Shown: positions 30,955 to 42,636, counted from the first letter of the stretch. The stretch is 64,000 nt of DNA from Rebecca billardiae RCC1528 (GCA_965240325.2 OZ251223.1:558001-622000), one strand, 5' to 3'. Notes: generated by a model not told the origin, from the letters alone. Numbers and translations: made by a program.

Positions 30955-32405
30955 ACCGATTTCGGGCAACCGTGCTCATCAAAGTGATTCTCAAGCTGAA
31001 GTGAGACTTCAACTTCATCCCCTCTTCGGAAGTGTGTTCGGAAGCCAGCTCCTAGTTCAGAACACCTTCGGTCCTATGAAGTCGAACGTCCTTTGCGAAC
31101 GGGTCTCGCTTCGGTACCGCTTCGCAAACTTGACGACTCGGAGTGGCAAAGTCGTTCCGAAGCGAAGCCAAAGTACAGGTTCAAGGTCGAGTTGGTCAGC
31201 GGGCGGCGGCGGCGGCGAGGGCTTCTCCGGCGGCGGGGCGCGCACGGGGCACGGCGCGGCGGGAGCGGATGTGCTCGCACAGCCGGCGCGTGTGGACGGG
31301 CTGTTGTGGAAGTGCACGTGGCGCCCTCCTGCGCCGCGCGTCTTGCGCCACGCCTCTCTCGCCGCGGCTCAGGGCAGCGCGCATGCGCGCGCCGCCTCAA
31401 GGCCAGCCTAGTGCCGCGCCGCAGCCGACCGCGCGCGCGCCGTGCGCGGCGCGGCCGGGAAGGAACGGGCGCGGCTGCCGGGCGAGATGGCGACCCCACG
31501 TGTGCTCGCCATGCCGCCCCGCCACGCCTTGACGACCGTGTCGTCGGTCCGTTTGCATGCCTCTTCGGCTGGTCACAAATGGCGTGCACGGCCTCGCGGT
31601 CGTGACCCTTATCGGGACGATCATTGAGACGCAGAACGGTGCCAGACGGGCACAAGTGCTGTGCGTGCATGCGTGTCTATCACCATACGGCCATGTAGAA
31701 GGTGCGCCATGCGACGCTTTTCTCGCGCTGATGATCGTTCATCATCATCTTCTTCGAGCTCAGGTCTGGCTTGTTACGACTAGTGGTCAGCCAACTCGTC
31801 AACAGCTGTGTGGATCCGTTATTGTGCCCTTTCGCGGCGTCGCGGGGCGGCATGGCGTGCGCGTATGGCGTCGCCATCTCGCCCGGCAGCCGCGCCCGTT
31901 CCTTCCCGGCCACGCCGCGCACGGCGCGCGCGCGGTCGGCTGCGGCGCGGCACTAGGCTGGCCTTGAGGCGGCGCGCGCATGCGCGCTGCCCTGAGCCGC
32001 GGCGAGAGAGGCGTGGCGCAAGACGCGCGGCGCAGGAGAGCGCCACGTGCACTTCCACAACAGCCCGTCCGCACGCGCCGGCTCTGCGAGCACATCCGCT
32101 CCCGCCGCGCCGTGCCCCGTGCGCGCCCCGCCGCCGGAGAAGCCCTCGCCGCCGCCACCGCCGCCGCCGCCGCACAAGCGAACCCGATTGGGCAAAGTGC
32201 TCCCAACGTGTGAAGCCAGCTTCTCAGAAGAGGGGTCACCGCTTTGACACGTGTTCCGCTTCGACTTCCAAAGTGGAACGCAAACCGCAAGCTCACTTCG
32301 CTTTAGGATTCGACAGAAGCTTTGGAAGTCGAAGTCGGTTCGACTTGACTTTCCAATCTGAAGTCACACAATCAGACTTTATGAGCACGGTTGCCCGAAA
32401 TCGGT
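30955..32405. mobile_element. Fold-back transposable element with terminal inverted repeats
   Basis: It begins ACCGATTTCGGGCAACCGTG (30955 on) and ends with the exact complement (about 32381-32405), a terminal inverted repeat of 25 nt or more. Inside, 31196-31535 and 31830-32183 form long inverted arms of about 340 bp, nearly identical. Between termini and arms both sides carry AT-richer GAAGT/TTCGACTTC-rich sequence. There is no transposase-like ORF; the open frames are arm translations. It is therefore a non-autonomous fold-back element. I could not find a clean target-site duplication (left flank TGTATA, right flank GATAAC). Confidence 0.85.
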
Positions 32406-32533
32406 GATAACGACACAGGTAGGACGACGCGGGTCTCCTGACCAAGGTCGCAACCTTACAGCAGGTGATTTTACGAGCGGATGGTTCCGGGTGGACCTTC
32501 CCCTTCCGGACGCCGACCCCAACTCCACGGCCG

Positions 32534-33232
32534 CGGCGTGTTGCGTGCGTGGCATCGGAACACGGCCATGCTCCGCACTGCGCCCCGCAGCTCGCTCCTC
32601 GTCGACTTTGGCACTTTGCCGCGCCTACGATCAGCGCGCATGCGAGCGTCGACTCGGTGAGCGCCCGCCTGGCGCGCGATGCGATCAACTCGGGGCACGA
32701 GCTGCGGCTCAGCGAGGAAGCGTGTATCTGCACCCAAGCCACGCCGCCGTGAGCCACCTAGCATGTGTTTTGATGCAGCTCTCTCTAGACGGCTGTTGAC
32801 GAGTGCCGATCAGCTTGCACGAGCCGTGCAGCAGTGGAGATCGGGTACTAAACAGACCGTGAGCGCCCTGAAGCGACGATTCGGAGTCCTCGGGTTGTGC
32901 CGGTGGTCGCAGCAGCACGTGCGCATGTGTAGTGCTACGCCTGCGCACGCGACTGTCTTCACGCCATGCCTGAGTAGTCACTCTGACGAGTACGTCGGTG
33001 CGCGGCTTACACGCAGGTACATGCTTCCTTGCGCAGCCGCACCTCCTGCCCCGAGCTGATCGTATCGCGCGCCAGGCGGGCGCTCAAGGCTGAGGCCGGC
33101 GCGGGCTGCTCAGTCCGAGGCGACGCTCGCATGCGTGGCGATCGATCGTAGGCGCGTGACGAGGGGCAAGCTAGGAGGCGCAGAGCGGGGCATGGCAGCG
33201 TTCCCAAGCCAGCCACGCAAGCAACGCGCCAC
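32534..33232. repeat. Diverged inverted repeat (~215-bp arms)
   Basis: Arms 32534-32745 and 33003-33232 align in opposite orientation at moderate identity with small indels; CGCGCCAGGCGGGCGCTCA is a fully shared block. The spacer is about 260 bp. It has the same architecture as the other two fold-back structures but no sequence similarity that I could see. Confidence 0.75.
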
Positions 33233-34511
33233 CTTCGCGCGGCAACTCGACGGCCGCAGCACCTCGCGCCGCGCGCGCGGCCAGAAGCTGGTGTGCGCAC
33301 TGTCCGCAGTCTGGGTTGGCAGCCCGTCCAGTTGCGCAGCGCCACGCTCCGACAGGAGTTTAGCCCCTCAGGTGAGCTGAACCCCGGCCCCGCAGAGCGT
33401 AGCCAAGGAGCCGGGAACGCCCTCGTGAGTGAGATTTGGCTGCACGGAGCAAAACGAGCGGCAGTCGATGTGTCCTGGTCCGTGCGCCTGGCGCCGCGCC
33501 CGCGGGTGGCCGCTGCCCACGGGCTGCTGGCCCAGTGCCGATTCCGTTGGTCAGAATCCAACGTTGAAGTCTTAGGCGGCCCGGCGCCGGCAGCCGGGCA
33601 CGGGCACGGGCCAGGCAGCCCCGCCTGCGGGCGGCGCCGGTCCCCGGGCCGGGCTGCCGGAGACTGTGACACTCTCCGTTCTTCATGTCCGTCTGACGTC
33701 TTAATCATCACTTACCAAGACGCGAGCCACTCCGCTGCTGATGACTCGCGGTCGACGTGACCGTGAATGTCCGTGTCCGTAACGTGACTCGTGAGGCGTG
33801 ACCGTGTGTCGCGGCATGTCGCTCAACCGTCAACGGTACCAGCCCCGGGCGCGCCGGCCGACTGGCCGTAGTACCAACGCTGTCGATCTTATTCTCTGAT
33901 ATGACGATGACCTTCAGATATATTCACATTTGATATTATATGTAGGTATAGCGTAGCAGTGTGTTTATTTCAAGATTACTCAGAGACCGCTGCTGATCAC
34001 GTCGTCCGGCGGCTGAGGCTGGCCTACAACGGTAGTAAGACCGGGCGGTAGTATGACTATCACTATAACTACTCGGTAACACTAACAGGCCGGGCCGGAC
34101 TATATATCTATAAGTTAAATACTCGCGTGGACCAAGGGAGATAGCCGGAAAAAGAGTCGGGCGCGAGACATGTGTGCGCCCGGAGTCCGGTGTTTTGCAC
34201 TGTGTTTTGGAGAAAACCGGACTCTGGACCGATAGCTATACCGTATTCTTATTGTATTTCCCCGATACAAAGCGGGTACGTACCCGGTCGGACGGAAAAA
34301 ATAGTAAATTAATTCACGCCGGACCCGGGCGCTCGGGCCGGCGCACACATGACATGGCGCACGGGGCGGCCTTCATGCAGTGGCTTCATAATGCCCGACC
34401 CTCGTTGACTGCTGACGACGCCGGCTACAGTTAAGGGGAGCCAAACTGACGCCCATTCAAAAATGAAAAGCAAAGTCGCGTCGCATTTTCGCTCCGCCCT
34501 CGGCCTTTTAA
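33233..34511. other. Intergenic, partly AT-rich, small inverted repeats
   Basis: No gene was recognised. 33880-34440 is AT-richer. GAGTCCGG at 34185-34192 pairs with CCGGACTC at 34219-34226 as a hairpin, extended inward by TTTT/AAAA. ACATGTGTGCGCC near 34170 has an inverted diverged copy near 34340, suggesting a small fold-back repeat. Confidence 0.4.
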
Positions 34512-36076
34512 ATGGCGGGCCGTAGGTCCGCCCCTTGTAGTGCCCGGGAAAAAGATAAGAAAAAGAAAAAGAAAAAGAAAATCGCCTCGCCAAGAAAAGA
34601 AAATCGCCTCGCTCACTACCGGGCGCCCTCGCAGCTCCCACTGGGGACGCTCGGCCGAAAACAACAGACGGATGGCGCGGAGCGCATGGGCCGCGCGCGC
34701 CAAATCCAATGCCGGCGCGGACATCGCGCGAGGATTCCCGAGACGTGTTTTCGCCCGAATCGCGATTGCTGCCCTCGTCGTCTCGCGTGCAGGTCGAACG
34801 GGGGCTAAATCGACGCGTTTGGAGCGGTACGCTCGGCGCGTCGACACGATCGTGCGACCTGGGGCGATCCTCGCCCGACGTGCACGTCGAAAGCTCGCAC
34901 AGGCCATAGCATCATGCGCTGCGCACGATGACCGCCTCGCGCGATCCACCGTCGCGCGTCGGGCTCGGTGCGAGAAAGCCCTCATCACGAGGCGTCTCGC
35001 GGGCGGGAAGCGCCATCGCACGCGACGCAAGATTTGGCGCGGCCTTCTGAACTCGATCGCCGGAATCCGCGCACCGGACTCAGTCATTGCTCGCGGTCCG
35101 GTCCCTCAGCCGAAGCCCACGTCCGGCCTGCATGGCGTCGACGGTGACCAATGCGACGGAAGCGCAGCGCCAACGGCGTACGACGCGCAGCGGACGCACC
35201 TCCCGGGTCTGTCGCCGTGGCAGCAACCGCGTCATCGCGAGTTGGCGACCCTCGCCGCAGCGCGACACAGACAAGCCCGTGATGCCATCCGCAGAGAGAT
35301 GAAAGGTCGAGCATGCAACATCGCCGCGCCATCCTCGTCCATGGCGCAGGCGCTGCGGGACGAGGCGGAAGTCGTCACGCCGGTGACGGATGCGCTGCGG
35401 TTCGTGTGCCCGCGTGAGCAGCGCTTACCTACTCTCGATCGCGAGGCACACGCTGTCGCTGTGCGCGCGCGCGCGCACAACCAACAGCTCCTCGTGCCGC
35501 CGAGCACGCGGGCGCCAGACCTGTCGAAGATGCGAAGAGCGACGACCGCGTGAACGTCAACGCGCTCGTGCTCAGCGTGGCGGCCGTGTACGACGTTAAC
35601 GCGACCTGCGCCGAGCCCATCGTGCCTGGAGCGGACATCGGCAAGCATCCTCGCGGCGACCGCTCTCCGTCTCGGCTGGCGGCAGGAGGACATGCACATG
35701 ATCTACTCTGGCGGCTTCGTCGGCGGCGCGGCGCTCGATTACGCCATCGCGGTCGAGATGTGGCACATACAGCGCGTACCCGCGCTCGCGCGGAGCAACG
35801 GGCTACCCCGCGTCCCGCCCCGCGTGCTGCACATTCCCTCGTGGGTGTGGGCCTCGCTGATGCGCATACTAGAGTACAGACTTAGAGACTTGTATGTACA
35901 CAATAACACGTTCTGACAGGGGAGCCAACTGTTCACGTCGTGTCACTGGTCCTTGCACTCGACTGTCCGTCACCCACGGCCACGAGCGAATGTGGAAAGA
36001 CGCGAACCCGCAGAGGATACATTGCGACAGCACTGGCACGGCCCGCCGACCCCCCCGCCCGCCAGGGCAGAGTTTT
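34512..36076 (+). mobile_element. 1.5-kb repeated element, copy A
   Basis: A direct-repeat partner of 42944-44451. Both copies start ATGGCGGGCCGTAGGTCCGC, have an early polypurine AAAAAGATAAGAAAAAG run, carry one decayed open frame, and end CGCCAGGGCAGAGTTTT. GGCGGGCCG at the start is matched by CGGCCCGCC about 30 nt from the end. The frame in this copy is shifted near 35530 and again near 35643; the last part (MIYSGGFVGGAALDYAIAVE, then HIPSWVWASLMRILEYRL) is absent from copy B. The encoded product is not recognised. No target-site duplication is clear. Confidence 0.75.
34682..35916 (+). pseudogene. Decayed ORF of the repeated element, copy A
   Basis: Segments of one open frame (about 34682-35520) resume in other frames to 35916. 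Conserved with copy B: TVTNATEAQR-like (about 35137), LSPWQ, RACNIAAPSS, ALRDEAEVV, PTLDRE, EPIVPGADIG. The C-terminal part (Trp- and Tyr-containing, unlike shadow frames) suggests a once-functional protein of about 270 residues starting near the TVTNATEAQR segment. I do not recognise the family. Frameshifts near 35530 and 35643 make this copy a pseudogene unless introns intervene. Confidence 0.45.
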
Positions 36077-38214
36077 TTAGGGTGGCGCGGAGCCTTTTTC
36101 TCGGACCCCGCTCGAAAATCGAGCTCCGACGCCTTCGGACGCTCAGAGCTCGGTTCCGCTCGTCCAGCGCGAGCGGCCGGAGGCAGTGGACCGCCGCGCG
36201 CTCGCGACCTTTGAGACGCCGAGATGGTCTCGGGTGCGCGCGCGCGTGACGCTGGTGGGCGCTACTGACCCGTGCCTTTGCGCCACCAGCGGCTCACCAC
36301 CCGCTTCTTGGCCACCTCGCGCCGTGCGCGGCGCGCGTCGGCCGGCTTGAATTGGCGCGCTGCGTGCCGCCCGTCACGCTACCGCTCGGTGTGGGTCATG
36401 ATCAACTCGGAGTGGTGAGATCGGTGCTCGGAGCAGGTGTCTAGGTATGTATGTGCATGGTCAACTCGCCTAACCTGCCCTACTGCGCCGGAATCGCCGT
36501 CAGCAGACCGGCGCGAGCTCGCGCGCAACACCTCCGCGGAGCTCGCAACTGTCATGTTCCGCTTGTAGGGCCCGTGTTTGCACCTGCCGTGGCACTTGCG
36601 ATGGTCAGTACGTTGGGTATGGGTCACGTGTGCCCTCTGATGGCGTCTGGGCGCCTCCCATTCGCCTCTCAGGACGTCGCGGACGTGCTCGCAGGCAGCG
36701 GTTGGCTCATTCGACAGGTCCGACGTGCACTCGACCGTGCCTGCAAGCGCGCCCCTGTGACGCTCATGCCTGCAGAAGCAGATGCAGATGGGCCCTCATG
36801 CACCCTGGTGCGCCCAAGACCGGCGGGAGCGTCAGAGACCGTCTCAATCTTGACACCTTGCACACGCCGGCGCGTGCCGTTGGGCTCCGCGCAGCCAGCC
36901 AGGAGCGCCGAACAGCGCCGGATCAGCCTCTGTAGGCCGAATATCCGCCCCTAAGCCCAGAAATAGCGCGGAACAGGGTAGTGCGTACCTATATGGACCG
37001 ATCCCATCCAGCCTGGTTTGGTGCAGACACGCCAGCCACCGCCTGGAGCAGACGTTTGCTGCCGAATCGCATGCTCGGCACTGTGCCGCACTGCGACGAC
37101 GACAGATTTGACCTGCCTCGTAGGTCTCGGCCAGGGAGCGGTGACGGTTGGCTCGAGTGACTTTAAACCTTGACTATGACCGAGAGCACTCCCGGGCTGA
37201 GGACGTGGGGCCGGTGCTTTGGGTCTACTATGTCTGCAATACGCCGTACGCGTGGCCGTATACACAGTCTGAAAACGTATCTCGCAGCTCGAGATCAGAC
37301 GAGACTGTATTCATCAGCATGGCGCCTATATACACGGTGGGTATGTAACGACCGGTGGCTTCTAGGAAACTACATATTTGACAGCCTGCCAGTACACAGC
37401 CTATATCGCATGTTGGGACCTGCTGCTGCTGGGAACTCAGAACGATCTCGCTGAGATGCTCTATCAAAGTGAGGTCGACATGGTCTATATGTCACATATA
37501 GGACGACCGTTACATGCCGTTTCCAATAAGTTCAGGCTCATTCTAATAAGTAAATATGCTAGCCGTTACGCCCTATATTCAGGGTATGTGCACCTGAATT
37601 TTTTACATGGCCGGCCCAGACCCCTCCAGAGGGCAAATGATCCAGCCTGAAATCAGCTCTAAACACTTGCTAGGACCCGCGCTCGTGGCCGTCAGTAATA
37701 ACGCTACAGTGCCACTTTGGCCCCCCTACTACAGTCTCTCCGTCTGAGTGCACGGTCCGCAACCGCAGGTCCCCGGCCCGCCGCAGGAGTCCGCGCCTGC
37801 GGACTTATACTCAGTCAGCTCCGACTGATTCTCAGTGACACTATTGACTATATATATACTTGTGGCCCGCTCAGACTAATCACTCCGGGACGGTAAGTTC
37901 ATTTATTACGGACTGCTATTAATTAAGTATATTGATGGCGCACGGCCCTGACGCCCCGAAAGGTCACTTGAGCGTGAGCGAAAGACCGGGGGGGGGGGGG
38001 GGGGCGTGCGCCATAATTCCGAAGTCTCAGCGTCTCTCTTAAGAAGCCGCCGGCTCTGCCACGGAATCGACTCAGTCCGAGTACTGTAGCGGTCGGGCAG
38101 TGCCCATGCCCGGTCAGGCGCGTCACACCGAGGCCGTTCCACCGGGCGGACCGGAAGCGTGTTCTGCAAGATGGCGTGAGCACGCTGCCGCGCGAGCGCA
38201 AGCGGCGACGGACG
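36077..38214. other. Intergenic, no confident gene
   Basis: 36267-36357 (minus) reads QFKPADARRARREVAKK, then RVVSRWWRKGTGQ and a stop; this looks like the C-terminus of an unrecognised gene fragment, but no upstream exon was found. The rest is mixed-composition DNA with AT-rich patches (37260-37600, 37840-37940) and a poly-G run of about 17 at 37989-38005. This region also holds the 3' flank of the kinase gene. Confidence 0.35.
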
Positions 38215-39605
38215 TCACTTCTTGAGGCGCTTGTGCACATGTGTGGGCAGTGCCAGGATGGGCACCTCAGGCTCCTGCCGCGCGCGCGCGCGCGTGGTCG
38301 TGGGCACATGCGCGTGAGGGAGGGCGATAGCTGACGGGGGCTGGTCGCGCGCTCCCGTCGCCCGGGCGCGGCCGCACACCTCCATGCTGAACACCGCCTG
38401 GAGCGTGCCGGCGCCGGTTGGCCGCCCCTCGGGCACGGGCAGCATGGAGAGGTCGACAGTGCCTCGCGCGCGCTTTGCACCGCGCGAGAGCGAGTCGACG
38501 GGTGTGGTCGCCGCGCAGAACATCCAGACGTCGTTCGCGTGGATGAACATGTCCTCGAGCACGCCCGAGCTGCGCAGGATCTGAAGCTGCCGGGGGGTTG
38601 ACAGCGGCGTCGGCAGCGGCGCCGTCGTCGTCAGCCACGGGTGCGCCAACGCGCTGTGTGCGCTTGCTCGCAGCTGCGGATCGATCTGCAGGAGCGAGCG
38701 GATGAAGTCCTGGGCGATCGGCGAGATGCCCTGCCACAACGTGCCCGGGAAGGTGAGCTCGAAGGTGGAGGCCGTGTAATTGGACGGGTCGAAGGGCATG
38801 CACCCTGCGGCACGCACGCGCGCAGCCGCGCGGGGGCCAGTCAGCGGCGGCCCAGGACACGACCGGCGGGAATCGGCCGCCCTCGGCCGAATGGAAGGGG
38901 GAGCCGCCGTCAGCCGGCGCGGCGCGCACCGGAGAGGAGCACGTAGGCCACGACACCCGCGGACCACAGGTCGCATTGTCTTTCGTACAGCTGCTGGCGC
39001 ACCTGCTCGGGCGCCGCGTAGCCCAGCGAGCCGCAGGGCGTCGTCGCGTACAGCGGCATCGACGACGGCGCGCCGGCGCTGTGCGCGATGCGTTTTGCGG
39101 CGCCAAAGTCCGCAATGCGCAGGTGCGGCGAGTCCGCGGATGAGTCGAGCAGCAGGTTTTCCGGCTTGATGTCGCGGTGTATGATCCCACGATCGTGCAG
39201 GTGCACCAACGCGCTGAGCAGCTGCCGCATCAGCCGCGACGCCTCGCGCTCGAGGAAGCTCTCGCGCTCGATGATCGCCTCAAAGAGCTCGCCGCCGCGC
39301 TGCAGGTCCATGATCAGCACGTGGTACTTGCCGAGCACGAGGCTGCCGTGTAGCCTGCAGACGTTCGGATGCGATAGCTCGCCCCACAGCTCCACCTCCG
39401 TCTTGAGCTGGCCCCTGGCCCAAACGCCCATGGGCTCCGTGTTGATCACCTTGGCGGCAAGCTTGTCGTGCGGCTGCACGCTCCGCACGATCTCGTAGAC
39501 GACGGCGAACTTCCCGCGGCCGAGCTGCCGGGTGAGCTCCCATGGAACGCCGTCCCAAGTGATCGTATTGAACGGCGGCGGCGAGGGCGTCTGGCCCTGC
39601 GCCAT
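38215..39605 (-). CDS. CAMK-like Ser/Thr protein kinase
   Basis: 421 residues from exons 38930-39605 and 38215-38804. The 125-nt intron (donor GTGCGC, acceptor GCAG) joins YVLLSG to CMPFDPSNYTAS, restoring subdomains IX-X. All catalytic elements are visible: Gly loop GRGKFAVV (29-36), Lys52 in AAKVI, HRDIKPENLLL (143-153), DFG (166-168), APE (198-200), DLWSAGVVAYVLLSG, and HPWL near the end of the fold. This is the pattern of active calcium/calmodulin-dependent or DAPK/MLCK-like kinases. The C-terminal 120 or so residues are not recognised and no EF-hand or clear calmodulin site is visible. It is cytosolic or nuclear; the last residues (HVHKRLKK) are basic. The promoter overlaps a dispersed repeat at 39678-39836. 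Confidence 0.9.
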
Positions 39606-41248
39606 GAGGAGGCGTGGGCCGCGCAGCCGCTCTTACCCACCCCTTCCCAACCAATACCGGTTGGAGCTCCTTTTTTTACAATTCCCCTTTATAACGGGCT
39701 CCGGGTGCCAACCATCGGTTACGACGACTCCCTCACCCGCGGCCAACGCGCTCCAGCGACATCCTCCATTAACTCCATTCAGTACTTCGACAGACGAATC
39801 AGGAGAGCTGCGCCCTCGTGCCTGTGTCTTTAAATCATAGAATTGGTCCAGACCTCAGGATTTGGGAAACTCGGAAATTCAAAACCCGCCGCGTGCGCCG
39901 CGTGCGCCGCCACAGCCATCCGCCGCGAGGCGCCGCCGGCTGCCGCGCCGCCGCGGTCGTAGACGTGCACGCGGCGATGGCGCACGCCGTCGGGCAGAGG
40001 CATAGAGCCTTTCTGCGCCGCCCTGCGCCGGGCGACTCGCGTCTGCCCATCTTCTCCGCGCCTTGAGCCCGCACGGACGTGTGCGCCGCCTCTCACTTCA
40101 GCCGTGCTGTCATCCCCGCAAAGTATGCGCGCGCTGAGAGCAACCCGAGGCGCGCATCCCAGGAAGGCGTGAGCCATGTTACAGTACGGTCGTAGGCGCG
40201 CGCCATGGTGCCCAGCGGCTTCCCGCGCGTGCGTGCCTCTCTGCTGCCTCGGCAGGCAAGGCGCCCATGTCTCTGGCTGAACGTGGCGGCGGCGCAAGCT
40301 CGCGCTCGCGCGGGCCTCAAGCTGACCTTCCAGGTGCGAGGGCGCGAAGCGCTGCGCCACGCGCAAGCTACAGTAGTTCACCGCCTCGCTACCGCCCCGC
40401 TGCGTCCCATCGGAAGCTCTACTGGACATCGCGCGGCCTCGCCCTGGCGGCGGTAGGCGCGAGCGAGGTGGCGGGCGGCGGCGGCGTTCAACTGAGTCCG
40501 GGAGCGCGGCGCCAAAATTTCCATCCGGAAACCCACCTGGGGTGGGTTTTGGTTTTGGCTGGCAAATCCCGAGGTCTGGACCGGTTGGCAGGCTGGCGGC
40601 CGAAGCCTCCAGCCCTACTGACCTTGGGCAGCAGCCATACATGCAGGCCAGCATGAGCGGTGGGGTGGCATCAGTGCCGGCCCCGGCCCGCAAACGCAAA
40701 CAGCCGGACGCCCCGGCCCACACAGCTGATGCGCCAGCAAACCCTGCTCCGGGCCACAGAACCCTGCCGCCGGCTTTGAGGCCGACTCGCCACACTGGGG
40801 CACATATCACCTGAGGGCCAGGCCTTCTGTGTGATGAGCTACCCCAGTCATGCCGCTTGATACACACCTTCCCCAACCGACAGTGGGGCTCTAAATTCCC
40901 TACTACATCCTCATTCTGTCGGCGCGCTGTCGCATCGGCGCCCAGTCGGCGAGTTCGGACGACGACGTTTTGTGGACGACGGTGGGGCGAGGACGACGGG
41001 CGCTGGCGCGCCGCGAGGCGGCCGCAGCCCTCATCCAGGCCTCGCAGGCGGACGGCTGAACGAATTTTTCCGGCGGCGCTACCATCGGCGACGGCTTCAT
41101 GGGCGGTGACAGTTGGCGGGCGTCAATCTCGCCTGCCTGAGCTGTGTGCGTCTCTTGTTCTTAGTAAACTGTACCGGCTGGCCAGCCCCCAACCAACCAC
41201 CACCCTCACCCAACCTCAAACCACTGACCGAGACACCTAGTGTCTTGG
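39606..41248. other. Intergenic region with repeat fragments
   Basis: It holds the kinase promoter, repeat R2 (39732-39836), and fragments of family R1 (39678-39709, 40585-40615 and 41175-41230). A hairpin AAACCCACC/GGTGGGTTT lies at about 40529-40549. A 348-codon minus-strand open frame (39830-40876) has repeat-like sequence and no recognised domain; I do not call it a gene. Confidence 0.4.
39732..39836 (+). repeat. Dispersed repeat R2, copy 1
   Basis: Shares CTCACCC, CGGCCAACGCGCTCC, GACATCCTCC, TACTTCGACAG, GGAGAGCTGC and CTCGTGCCTGTGT with 63890-64000, in the same order and orientation. It lies about 130 bp upstream of the kinase ATG. Confidence 0.75.
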
Positions 41249-41328
41249 CACCACTCCACTGTGGACAGCCCGCCTCCAGAGGGGGCGGGGGTATGCCATT
41301 GCCAACAGCATACGAGCCCAACACTGTG
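41249..41328 (+). repeat. 80-bp interspersed repeat, copy 2
   Basis: Partner of 2064-2143, with one difference in 80 nt by eye. It is immediately preceded by a fragment of repeat family R1. Confidence 0.75.
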
Positions 41329-42164
41329 GGGCTCCGCTGCGCAACTTTGGCTGGAAACCTGTATTTCTAGCCTGTCGAGTCGTCGTCGTCCTCCGGAGAG
41401 CGGTCGCGGTCGGGGAGTGGGCTTCGTCGTCACTCGACCGGCAGCCAGCTGACAAGACTGGCAGCCCGACAGATGCGTCTAATGTACAAGTAACAGACGA
41501 TGTTGTGTCGGCGCAGCATAGCTGAGCATCCTGCGTCGTCACGGCCGTGACGCACACCGAATTCACAGAGCAGCATGGTTTGTGGTGGCCATTCTGCCCG
41601 CGTGTGTGAACAGTGAATGAGTCGGTTGTGCAACGCGGCCTTGCGCTCTCGTGAGACGCTTGCGCAGCCCGAGTTCGATCCGTCTCGCGCGCGACAAGCG
41701 TCGCGTGCTGGTCATCCGTGCATGAAGGCAAGGCATTCGACGGTCGGTTGCGCGGGCGCGCGGCGCGCGGGCGCGACGGTCAGTGTCACCCGGTCACGAG
41801 CCGTCCTTGCGCGAGTGCTTTTCGGGCATCCTGCCGCGATGTCGCGCACGCTCACGCTCGCTGTTGGCGCGGCAATACGCCTCGAGCTCGGCCGGTGTGC
41901 TGCTGCGCTTCCAGCGGCGTTGCGATCGCTCGTTTGCGCCCGTGCGGGTGGGTGCGATCGAGCGACCGCGCGCGTCGAGCGAACCGGTAGATACGGCCCC
42001 CACGTTCGCAAAGCTCAATATAAAGCTGCAACGATCGATAATCAGAGCGGGTACTTGCACTATCCGCACACGGCAGCGAGCGCGTATTGATGCGGTCGAT
42101 CTCTTCCATCAGCGATTCAGCGAGCGACTTTCGCATGGGCGGGTAGGCATTTGCGCCTATATGT
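41329..42164. other. Intergenic, nothing recognised
   Basis: Short overlapping open frames on both strands; none has a recognisable domain, and no RNA gene could be supported. GAGTTCGATCC near 41670 resembles a Pol III B box but no tRNA cloverleaf can be drawn. Confidence 0.4.
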
Positions 42165-42290
42165 ATTATAAATTCCCGTTTATAACGGGCTCCGGGTGAT
42201 CAGACTGGCGGCCGTGAGCCCGAAGCCTCCAGCCCTACCCTGGCCAGCCCCCAACCAACCACCACCCTCACCCAACCTCAAACCACTGAC
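42165..42290 (+). repeat. Dispersed repeat R1, longest copy
   Basis: Runs from TATAAATTCCCGTTTATAAC through GGGCTCCGGGTGATCAGAC, GCCTCCAGCCCTACC and CTGGCCAGCCCCCAACC to CTCAAACCACTGAC. Related copies or pieces lie at 39678-39709, 40585-40615, 41175-41230 and 60275-60357, and a diverged inverted copy at about 48948-49050. Confidence 0.8.
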
Positions 42291-42389
42291 GTATCCACGC
42301 ACGATTTTTTCTTGTCCCTCATGGCTCATATATATATCATCATCGTCATCATAATGGTCGTTAAATATATCAGCATCATCGCGAGCCCC

Positions 42390-42427
42390 GCTCGCATTGG
42401 TGTTCGGTAAGAACAACCAATGCGAGC
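42390..42427. other. Near-perfect hairpin
   Basis: GCTCGCATTGGT and ACCAATGCGAGC form a perfect 12-bp stem, with GTTC/GAAC able to extend it past a one-base bulge. The position between repeats is compatible with a small RNA or a MITE-like remnant. Confidence 0.55.
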
Positions 42428-42636
42428 GGAGCGAGTTTTCCGGTAGGACACGCGTAGTCCGGTGATTCCTACAAGATTGATGGCCTTCCAATAAGTATCC
42501 CACGGAATACAGTTTAATAGTCAGATCCCAATTGGTGCCAACGGTTTTCCGTGCAAAGTGAGGGTACCGACCGGGTGGTACCGCATCGCAAGTTTTGTTG
42601 TAAGTAATGAACACGGACCGGTACATCAGTAAGTAA

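Noticed and set aside
37989-38005. Poly-G run of about 17
   Set aside because: A simple homopolymer in intergenic DNA; length may be a sequencing artefact.
39830-40876. 348-codon minus-strand open frame upstream of the kinase gene
   Set aside because: It overlaps repeat fragments R1 and has no recognised domain, no clear start context and low-information composition.
41640-41700. Possible tRNA, from GAGTTCGATCC resembling a B box
   Set aside because: The flanking bases cannot form a T stem or acceptor stem, and no matching A box and D arm are present.
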